This document shows, one piece after another, positions 7,021 to 12,308 of a stretch of 12,308 bases of DNA. Under the pieces are notes generated by a model, which had not been told where the DNA came from, did no database searches, and saw only the letters and a program-made list of their open reading frames with translations. The DNA comes from Bacillota bacterium. GTDB taxonomy: Bacteria > Bacillota > Clostridia > Clostridiales > Clostridiaceae. The stretch is from contig JAUZPH010000060.1 in the NCBI GenBank assembly GCA_030706065.1, positions 1 to 12,308 of the forward strand, read 5' to 3'. Position numbers and translations under genes: made by a program. Positions within the stretch are counted from its first letter, which is position 1. Each line of letters starts with the position of its first letter.

Positions 7021-8655
7021 TTGAAAAAAGCGATTTCATTACTGCTAGCCGGACTAATGACAACCGTATTTTTTACTGGCTGTAAAAGTACAAGCCCAGC
7101 TACTTCGGATGCAACACCAACTTCATTAAATACATCCGATATAAAAGACGGCAAGTTCGTTACTACCAAACATATTAAGGTTGAGGTTTACGACCGTGCC
7201 AACACTGGTGGTTCCAAGCCAGAGAACAACTATTACACACAGTGGATTCATGATCAAATGCTTGCTCTGCACAACGTTGATGTAACCTTTGTTCCTGTTC
7301 CACGTTGGACTGAAACAGATCAAATCAACAACCTGCTTGCAGCTGGTACTGCACCGGATGTATGTGTTACTTACAGTTATCCGACAATTCAGACCTATGC
7401 AAACATGAGCGGAGTATATGACTTGAACGCGGACTTGAAAAAGTATGAGAAGTGGCTACCGAACCTATATGGTTTCTTAGGAAAGGACAATCTATACTAT
7501 GACCAGGATCCAAGCGCTGGAAATGTATGGGCTATTGAAGCTAAGCTTGTAAATAACTCACGTATAAACACATTCGTACGTCAGGATTGGTTGACAAAAT
7601 TAAATATTAAAGCTCCTACAACTACTGCAGAGTTCGAAACTATGCTGAAAGCATTCAAGGATAATGCTTCTACACTGCTTGGTGCTAACGCAGCCAAGAT
7701 GGTTCCGTTTTCCATAAGCTATGATGTGGGTTGGCGTGCAGCTACACTGCTGGATTCCTTTGTACCAGACAACATAACAGACAAGGATTTGTATATTAAT
7801 GGCTTTGACGACAGACATCTGCTGTTACCTGGTAACAAGCAGGGAATTAAAGTGCTGAATACTTGGTACAATGAAGGCTTGATCTGGAAAGATTTCGCTC
7901 TATATCCTGCTGGAGATAAGACTGAAGACAACATGATAAAAGCAGGCTATGTTGGTGCTTTCACCCACAACTTTGATTATCCATACCGTGATGGAGATAA
8001 CGGTATCACTGCCAGCCTCCATAAACTGGTTGGTCCTGATGCTCAGTATGTAGCTATCGATCCTTTCAAGGACGATGCAGGTAAGACAAGAAAATTCGTA
8101 AGTGCTCCTATCGACAGAAAGGTATTCTTCCCATCAACTAATAAAGAGCCACTTGCATCAGAATTGTATCTTGACTTTATCAGCAGCCCGGATACACTCA
8201 AGTTCCTCCAGTTTGGTGATGAGGGCGTTACTCATGTTACTCAAGCGGATGGATCATTTAAAACTATAGCAGCTACTGGTGATAAGATAATGAACTCAGG
8301 AAACAACATTGACTATACTATCACTGCCAATGGCTTGGTAAAAGATGGAAAATTAGATGTTAAATCATTAGCTGTCGGCTATGCCGGTGTTGATTCATCA
8401 CTAATCCAGAAGTCATACGATACTGCTCAAACCAACACTCGTGTTTCACCGCATTTTAACGTTGGTCAAATTCAGGCTGAGACTGGTGTAGGTCAAGCGC
8501 TTAATACAAAGCGTGATACTATGTGGGACCAGGCTGTTGTTGCAGCACCTGATAAGTTTGATTCAGTGTATGATAATGGCTTGAAGGATTACCTCAGCTC
8601 TGGTGGACAGGCAATCATTGATGAGCGTAAAGCAGCTATTGCTAAACTAAAATAA
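7021..8655 (+). CDS. Extracellular sugar-binding lipoprotein of CUT1 ABC importer (LplA/LipO-like)
   Basis: This 544-residue solute-binding protein is tethered to the outer face of the membrane by a lipid and delivers its ligand to the two upstream permeases. The N-terminus has a basic MKKA, a hydrophobic core and a lipobox-like FTGC, with lipidated Cys21 (Phe at -3 is a less common variant), then a Ser/Thr/Pro-rich linker. The size (about 540 residues, longer than most family 1 binding proteins) and the segment LLAAGTAPDVCVTYSYPTIQ near 104-123 fit the LplA/LipO group seen with LplB/YtcP permeases. The start is TTG at 7021, preceded by a strong AGGGGGGA (7008-7015); it is the only start that keeps the signal peptide intact. 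The gene uses many GCT/ACT/GGT codons compared with its neighbours, consistent with high expression. Given the adjacent uxaC, a uronate or uronate-bearing oligosaccharide ligand is likely, but this is inference. Confidence 0.92.
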   Translation: MKKAISLLLAGLMTTVFFTGCKSTSPATSDATPTSLNTSDIKDGKFVTTKHIKVEVYDRANTGGSKPENNYYTQWIHDQMLALHNVDVTFVPVPRWTETDQINNLLAAGTAPDVCVTYSYPTIQTYANMSGVYDLNADLKKYEKWLPNLYGFLGKDNLYYDQDPSAGNVWAIEAKLVNNSRINTFVRQDWLTKLNIKAPTTTAEFETMLKAFKDNASTLLGANAAKMVPFSISYDVGWRAATLLDSFVPDNITDKDLYINGFDDRHLLLPGNKQGIKVLNTWYNEGLIWKDFALYPAGDKTEDNMIKAGYVGAFTHNFDYPYRDGDNGITASLHKLVGPDAQYVAIDPFKDDAGKTRKFVSAPIDRKVFFPSTNKEPLASELYLDFISSPDTLKFLQFGDEGVTHVTQADGSFKTIAATGDKIMNSGNNIDYTITANGLVKDGKLDVKSLAVGYAGVDSSLIQKSYDTAQTNTRVSPHFNVGQIQAETGVGQALNTKRDTMWDQAVVAAPDKFDSVYDNGLKDYLSSGGQAIIDERKAAIAKLK

Positions 8656-8682
8656 TATACTGATCAATCTTTGATTATATTA
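8653..8682 (+). other. AT-rich stem-loop at the stop codon of the binding-protein gene
   Basis: TAATATA (8653-8659), which begins with the stop codon, pairs with TATATTA (8676-8682). An inner TCAA (8664-8667) pairs with TTGA (8671-8674). It lies directly before a GC-rich hairpin, so the two may jointly protect the 3' end of the binding-protein message. Confidence 0.35.
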
Positions 8683-8687
8683 GTATG

Positions 8688-8717
8688 AGGGGGACCTGTG
8701 AAGTTGCAGGTTCCCCT
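8688..8717 (+). terminator. GC-rich hairpin after the binding-protein gene (partial terminator or RNA-stability element)
   Basis: AGGGGGACCTG (8688-8698) pairs with CAGGTTCCCCT (8707-8717) through 11 base pairs including one G-U wobble, around an eight-base loop. Only two Ts follow, so it is not a canonical terminator. A leaky terminator or an RNase barrier that lowers uxaC expression relative to the binding protein would fit the order of genes. Confidence 0.5.
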
Positions 8718-8740
8718 TATCTGCTAAACAGGATAAAATC

Positions 8741-8768
8741 TTACATTTGATTTGTCATCCCAATGTAA
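8741..8768. promoter_or_regulatory. Inverted repeat upstream of uxaC, candidate operator
   Basis: TTACATT (8741-8747) and AATGTAA (8762-8768) are exact inverted repeats with a 14-base gap, in the 170-base interval before uxaC. The left arm and flank TACATTTGAT repeat a sequence found upstream of the importer operon (4825-4834). A poor promoter reading exists in the same place (TTACAT, 19 bases, TAAAAT), which the repeat would cover. Whether uxaC has its own promoter is uncertain. Confidence 0.35.
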
Positions 8769-8825
8769 AATAAGTTTGAGGGGTCAAAGCAAATAAAAAT
8801 ATATTTCATCAGGGAGAGAGAAAAA

Positions 8826-10226
8826 ATGAAAAAGTTCATGGATGAAAAATTCTTATTATCCAGCATCACCGCTGAAACTTTATATGAAAACTATGCAAAG
8901 GACATGCCTATTATTGACTACCACTGCCACCTGAGCTCTCAGGAAATCTGTGAGAACAAACAGTTTAAAAATATAACGGAAGCATGGTTATATGGGGATC
9001 ACTACAAGTGGAGAGCAATGAGGGCATATGGAATAGCAGAAAAGTATATTACTGGTGATGCAAGTGACTACGACAAGTTTCTTGCCTGGGCAAAAGTTAT
9101 TCCGATGACTATAGGCAATCCACTGTATCATTGGACTCACCTGGAACTTCAAAGGTTTTTCGGAGTGGAGGAACTTCTCAATGAGAAGACTGCACCGATT
9201 ATATGGGAAAAGGTTAACGCTCTACTTGCCAGAGTGGAGTATAGAGCCAAGGGATTGATTGAAAGGTCAAAGGTGGAAGTGATTTGTACTACAGACGATC
9301 CTGTTGATTCCCTGGAATATCACATCAAGCTTAAAGAGGACAAGAGTTTTCGTGTAAAGGTTTTGCCAACCTTCAGGCCGGACAAGGCAATTGAAATAAG
9401 CAAGAGCGATTTTAGAGACTGGATTGCCAATCTCGGAAGGGTAATCAGTAAGCATATCGACTGCTATGATTCTCTTTTGGCGGCACTAAAGGACAGGGCT
9501 TTGTTCTTTGACTCAGTAGGCTGCAAAGTATCCGACCATGGATTGGATTACTTCCCATATATGGAGGCTTCAAAGGAAGAGGTTTCAAATATATTTCTTA
9601 AAGCAATGAATGGAGAAGCTGTTACGCCTCAAGAAGAAGAAAAATACAAAACAAATATTCTGAGATTCCTTGGAGAAATCTATTCGGAATTTGGTTGGGC
9701 GATGCAGCTTCATATAAATGTTATTAGGAACAGTAACACAAGAATGCTTGGGGAGCTTGGACCCAATACTGGATATGATGCTGTAAATGACAGCAAGCCT
9801 GCACAAAAGCTTTACAGATTCCTGGATAGTTTGGAGTTAAGGAATTCACTTCCAAAGACAATATTATACACGCTTAATCCTGCTGACAACTATGTACTGG
9901 CAACAATCATGGGTTCTTTCCAAGGGATAGGGATAAAAGGCAAGGTTCAGCTTGGAGCGGCATGGTGGTTTTTGGACAATAGGGAGGGAATGCTGGAGCA
10001 GATGAAAACTTTGGCTAATGTAGGTCTTCTAAGCTGTTTTGTAGGAATGCTTACAGACTCCAGAAGTTTTCTTTCATATACCAGACATGAGTATTTCAGA
10101 AGAATACTGTGCAACCTCATAGGAGAATGGGTTGATAACGGTGAAGTACCTGAAGACATGGAACTGCTCGGTGAAATTGTTAAGAATATAAGTTATTATA
10201 ATGCAAAGAATTACTTTCAAGTTTAA
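8826..10226 (+). CDS. uxaC: Uronate isomerase (glucuronate/galacturonate isomerase, EC 5.3.1.12)
   Basis: UxaC interconverts D-glucuronate and D-fructuronate, and D-galacturonate and D-tagaturonate, the first cytoplasmic step of hexuronate breakdown toward 2-keto-3-deoxygluconate. The protein is 466 residues, normal for the family, a divergent branch of the amidohydrolase superfamily. Visible family signatures are DYHCHLS (31-37) with His33 and His35 as the metal-binding HxH pair, the CTTDDPVDSLEYH block (154-166), LHINVIRNSNTRM (295-307) and LTDSRSF (409-415) with the conserved Asp411 and Arg413. ATG at 8826 has AGGGAG at 8811-8816. It lies 170 bases after the binding-protein gene in the same direction, past two hairpins, so it may share the importer promoter or use its own. 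The next enzymes of the pathway (UxaB/UxuB, UxaA/UxuA, KdgK, Eda) are not in this window. Confidence 0.97.
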   Translation: MKKFMDEKFLLSSITAETLYENYAKDMPIIDYHCHLSSQEICENKQFKNITEAWLYGDHYKWRAMRAYGIAEKYITGDASDYDKFLAWAKVIPMTIGNPLYHWTHLELQRFFGVEELLNEKTAPIIWEKVNALLARVEYRAKGLIERSKVEVICTTDDPVDSLEYHIKLKEDKSFRVKVLPTFRPDKAIEISKSDFRDWIANLGRVISKHIDCYDSLLAALKDRALFFDSVGCKVSDHGLDYFPYMEASKEEVSNIFLKAMNGEAVTPQEEEKYKTNILRFLGEIYSEFGWAMQLHINVIRNSNTRMLGELGPNTGYDAVNDSKPAQKLYRFLDSLELRNSLPKTILYTLNPADNYVLATIMGSFQGIGIKGKVQLGAAWWFLDNREGMLEQMKTLANVGLLSCFVGMLTDSRSFLSYTRHEYFRRILCNLIGEWVDNGEVPEDMELLGEIVKNISYYNAKNYFQV

Positions 10227-10242
10227 ATATTAAGAATAATGC

Positions 10243-10291
10243 GGGAATGCTTATGGAATCGGAAACTCAAAACCGTAGGCATTCCCTGTTT
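10243..10291 (+). terminator. Probable terminator after uxaC
   Basis: The 14 bases at 10243-10256 (GGGAATGCTTATGG) pair completely with 10273-10286 (CCGTAGGCATTCCC) with two G-U wobbles, around a 16-base loop. The tail is TGTTT, a weak U-run. It lies 17 bases after the uxaC stop, between convergent genes, which fits transcription termination. Confidence 0.6.
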
Positions 10292-10327
10292 ACGTTAGAG
10301 TGTTCCGGCCATCAGACTGTAACGTAA
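10290..10327. repeat. 8-bp inverted repeat between convergent uxaC and araC-family genes
   Basis: TTACGTTA (10290-10297) and TAACGTAA (10320-10327) are exact inverted repeats separated by 22 bases that include CCGGCC. The right arm is followed by a T-rich stretch (TCTGTTCTTT), so the element might add to termination. It could equally be a protein site. Confidence 0.4.
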
Positions 10328-10384
10328 TCTGTTCTTTAGTTGTCACTATAATCGACAGAACTTATATCTACAAGATGTTTATGA

Positions 10385-10400
10385 ATTAAAATATTTTAAT
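10385..10400. terminator. AT-only 16-bp palindrome just past the AraC-family gene
   Basis: ATTAAAATATTTTAAT is a perfect palindrome ending three bases beyond the stop codon of the minus-strand regulator gene. With no G or C it makes a poor hairpin, but its position suggests a weak terminator for that gene. No better one is seen for that strand nearby. Confidence 0.25.
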
Positions 10401-10403
10401 GAC

Positions 10404-11234
10404 TTAAATCTCGTTCTTTTGAAGAATCATATATTGTGATGGGCTCATGCCTTCATGCTTCTTAAAAGCCTTGCTGAAGTAGAATATGTCATTAAAGCCC
10501 ACTAATTTAGAGGTCTCGGAAACAGTGAATTCATCCTTAAGCAGAGATTTGGCTTTATTGATTCTTATATTAATGAGGTACTCAATAGTTGATTTGCCCG
10601 TTACTTTTTTGAATATGTTGCCTAAATACGAAGGACTGATTTGAAACTCCTCAGCAAGCTGTTGAAGAGTAATATTTTCCGCATAGTTTTCAGTCATGTA
10701 GTTAATAACTTTATCTACCTTTTTGGAATTTGAGTAATTGTACTCATTGCCTTCCTTGAACTTAAAAAGAAGTGCAAGTATCTCGCAAAATATTAGCCTT
10801 TCATTTACCCTCCCAACATCCTTTGTGGATAGGAAGGAACGATTTAATTGTGAAAACAGGTTAACCAGCCTGGAAAAAAGGTATTTATCATCAATATTTT
10901 GAATGTGAGAAAAAGGTAGTTCGGAATTTACAAGCTTCCACTGACCGTCCTCATAAACCGGACAGGTATATAAAAAGTCTACTGCAAAACTTTTCATGGG
11001 ACTTTCTGCAAAGGTTTGGGCTTTTCTTCTGTCACCGGGCTTGTGAAAAATCAAATCCCCGCCTGAGGCCTGTATGGTAGTATCATTGCAGGTAAATTCT
11101 GCTTTACCGTCATAAAGGAGCATTATATTGTAGAAACCCAGAGTATCATCAAGCTTCCAGGACAAGTTGGCCTTTCTGTCAACAACATATAAAACTTCAG
11201 GAAAAATTTCATATAAATAGTTTGATGTTTCCAA
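10404..11234 (-). CDS. AraC-family transcriptional regulator
   Basis: This 276-residue protein has the usual two-part AraC layout. The N-terminal part (about 10-100) is a cupin-like sensing domain (FYNIMLLYDGKAEFTC, then GGDLIFHKPGDRRKAQ). The C-terminal part (about 170-272) is a DNA-binding domain with two helix-turn-helix units: ITLQQLAEEFQISPSYLGNIF (188-208), and VSETSKLVGFNDIFYFSKAF (238-257) followed by GMSPSQY. The start is TTG at 11234, with a GGGGTGTGGTG purine-rich stretch just upstream (minus strand); no in-frame ATG occurs before the cupin domain. It converges on uxaC, so it is probably the local regulator of the importer/uxaC cluster, sensing a sugar ligand directly rather than through a kinase. 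The ligand and the direction of control are not readable here. Confidence 0.92.
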   Translation of the reverse strand: METSNYLYEIFPEVLYVVDRKANLSWKLDDTLGFYNIMLLYDGKAEFTCNDTTIQASGGDLIFHKPGDRRKAQTFAESPMKSFAVDFLYTCPVYEDGQWKLVNSELPFSHIQNIDDKYLFSRLVNLFSQLNRSFLSTKDVGRVNERLIFCEILALLFKFKEGNEYNYSNSKKVDKVINYMTENYAENITLQQLAEEFQISPSYLGNIFKKVTGKSTIEYLINIRINKAKSLLKDEFTVSETSKLVGFNDIFYFSKAFKKHEGMSPSQYMILQKNEI

Positions 11235-11283
11235 TTTAACACCACACCCCTAATCAATAAAAATAATGTTCATATAATATAAC

Positions 11284-11313
11284 AATATAATACATGTATA
11301 AGTATATTGTAAA
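11284..11313 (-). promoter_or_regulatory. Probable promoter of the AraC-family gene with palindrome in spacer
   Basis: On the minus strand TTTACA (11313-11308) and TATATT (11289-11284) are separated by 18 bases. The spacer contains a perfect ten-base palindrome ATACATGTAT (11290-11299), well placed for a repressor or autoregulation. The AT-rich context allows other -10 choices. Confidence 0.45.
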
Positions 11314-11339
11314 CATCAGAAAATTGAAATATTAAAATA

Positions 11340-11351
11340 CTTTTGCAAAAG
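11340..11351. promoter_or_regulatory. 12-bp perfect palindrome upstream of the AraC-family promoter
   Basis: CTTTTGCAAAAG is a perfect palindrome some 27 bases upstream of the predicted -35 box, a place where an activator could bind. It sits between that promoter and the terminator of the neighbouring gene. Function is speculative. Confidence 0.3.
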
Positions 11352-11377
11352 ATAGATGCGGTTTGACTCTTATAAAT

Positions 11378-11409
11378 AAAAGACAAAGGCTTGATATCCT
11401 TTGTCTTTT
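11378..11409 (-). terminator. Rho-independent terminator of the NIF3-like gene
   Basis: AAAAGACAAAGG (11378-11389) and CCTTTGTCTTTT (11398-11409) form a perfect 12-bp stem with an eight-base loop, beginning five bases past the gene's stop codon. Read on the minus strand, the stem has the A-tract/T-tract form of an intrinsic terminator and ends in TTTT. Confidence 0.88.
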
Positions 11410-11413
11410 CTCT

Positions 11414-12208
11414 TTAGCAGATTTTGAAAACTGGCCCCTCAGGTATAAAGTGAACAGGAATAGCGGGAAACTTCTTCTGCAGATACTGTGCCAGATATTC
11501 CATGCCGGGCATCTCGCTTTCAGCATGGCCTATTACAAGTAGGGCTTTTTCGTTCCCCTGCTGTACGGCATCTCTTACATATTGAGGTGTCTCCCATTCC
11601 GGGCCTTCGCCGTAAATTATCATATCAAGATTTTTTTTGCCAAAAAGAGACACTGCCAGTTCTCCACCGCCTCTATATCCTACTAATACACCAATACGCC
11701 TGCAGGTAATGGAGGGATCTCCTATATAACGGGCATATGCTATGCCAAGACGCTGTTTAACGTGACTTATTACATTCTGAACAGTGGATGAAGGAAGTTC
11801 CACAATGGATGCTGCCGGTAGATTCTCAACTTCATAATCCTTCCAGCCCAGTGCTTGCAGGAGTCCCGCGGTGATACCGTCCGGCAGAAACCTGTGAACA
11901 TAGTCATGGTAGCGGAAAATCGCCATATCACTTTCTGCAATAGTCTTGCATTTCTGCTTGTAAACTGAGTCATCCTGCAGTGCATCAGTCTTCCCCCAAT
12001 GACTGTAGAATATGCCTTCGTGGGAGATAATCAGGTTGACGCCCAAAGCCTTCGCCTTTTCAATAATCTCCTGTGTTGCCAGGAAGGTTACCGCTACTCC
12101 GGTAACCTTTGATGAAGTATCACCAAAGAGGAGATTGTCAACGGTGCTTTCCATCGGTACTGCCGGGGTATTCAGTTCATCCAGTATATCCTTGATAATT
12201 ATATCCAT
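11414..12208 (-). CDS. NIF3/DUF34-family dinuclear-metal-type protein, divergent
   Basis: This 264-residue protein fits the NIF3 (DUF34, 'GTP cyclohydrolase I type 2-like') family, toroid-forming metal-binding proteins whose cellular role is still poorly defined. Matching landmarks are the GVAVTFLATQEIIEKA segment (37-52), LIISHEGIF (59-67) in place of the usual LIxSHHPLIF, YHDYVHR (100-106) in place of the Y-H-T-N/D region, and a C-terminal GHAESE (227-232) that supplies a His-x3-Glu pair as in the family. The canonical adjacent His-His metal ligands are here His63-Glu64, so metal binding may differ. ATG at 12208 has AAAGGAG suitably upstream (minus strand), a consensus promoter at 12259-12287 and its own terminator, so it is a single-gene unit. 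The family call is fairly firm; the function is unknown. Confidence 0.85.
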   Translation of the reverse strand: MDIIIKDILDELNTPAVPMESTVDNLLFGDTSSKVTGVAVTFLATQEIIEKAKALGVNLIISHEGIFYSHWGKTDALQDDSVYKQKCKTIAESDMAIFRYHDYVHRFLPDGITAGLLQALGWKDYEVENLPAASIVELPSSTVQNVISHVKQRLGIAYARYIGDPSITCRRIGVLVGYRGGGELAVSLFGKKNLDMIIYGEGPEWETPQYVRDAVQQGNEKALLVIGHAESEMPGMEYLAQYLQKKFPAIPVHFIPEGPVFKIC

Positions 12209-12258
12209 ATATTTTTGCTCCTTTCACACATAGGTGTAATTATTCCATGTTAAAAAAC

Positions 12259-12287
12259 ATTATACATTTTCTATAAGCTCTTGGCAA
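12259..12287 (-). promoter_or_regulatory. SigmaA promoter of the NIF3-like gene
   Basis: On the minus strand TTGCCA (12287-12282) and a perfect TATAAT (12264-12259) are separated by 17 bases. The expected start near 12252 gives a leader of about 45 bases ending in the AAAGGAG ribosome binding site. Confidence 0.8.
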
Positions 12288-12308
12288 TGAACAATCTTAG
12301 CTTCAGTA

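Noticed and set aside
11488..11709. Plus-strand open frames of about 73 codons inside the NIF3-like gene
   Set aside because: They are antisense to an intact conserved gene with its own promoter and terminator, and have no supporting ribosome binding sites.
1..12308. Mobile elements, CRISPR arrays, tRNA or rRNA genes
   Set aside because: No transposase or integrase, no regularly spaced repeats and no tRNA- or rRNA-like segments were seen on either strand.

Overview
The window is about 12.3 kb of AT-rich DNA with purine-rich Shine-Dalgarno sites, ATG/GTG/TTG starts, SigmaA-type promoters and U-tailed terminators. These features point to a low-GC Gram-positive bacterium (Bacillota). The mix of an LplB/YtcP-type sugar importer, uronate isomerase and a plant-polysaccharide style regulator suggests a saccharolytic, Ruminiclostridium-like clostridium; that placement is inference. 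No tRNA, rRNA, CRISPR array, transposase or phage gene is visible.

Region 1 (1-4596, + strand) is an FtsX/MacB-type ABC exporter operon. It encodes one very large permease (cut by the window's left edge) with two FtsX-like membrane blocks and two large extracytoplasmic domains, followed by two separate LolD/MacB-type ATPases whose genes overlap by 8 bases. The second ATPase carries an extra C-terminal domain that reads as an AbrB/SpoVT/MazE-type swapped-hairpin. A hairpin terminator closes the operon.

Region 2 (4545-5125) is a 581-base non-coding stretch holding several inverted repeats, then a near-consensus SigmaA promoter (TTGACA-17-TAGAAT). The promoter is overlapped by a CcpA cre-like sequence and followed by a long imperfect palindrome at the transcript start.

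Region 3 (5126-10226, + strand) is a sugar-acid uptake and catabolism cluster: two CUT1-type permeases (LplB-like, YtcP-like), a TTG-started lipoprotein solute-binding protein, and uxaC (uronate isomerase). The pairing suggests import of uronates or uronate-containing oligosaccharides (for example aldouronates or oligogalacturonides) and first-step isomerisation of the uronic acid. No dedicated sugar-import ATPase is present, so a shared MsmX-type ATPase encoded elsewhere is expected. Hairpins separate the permeases from the binding protein and the binding protein from uxaC.

Region 4 (10404-11234, - strand) is an AraC-family regulator convergent with uxaC, the likely local regulator. Region 5 (11378-12287, - strand) is a self-contained single-gene unit with its own consensus promoter and terminator. 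It encodes a divergent NIF3/DUF34-family metalloprotein in which the usual His-His metal pair reads His-Glu.
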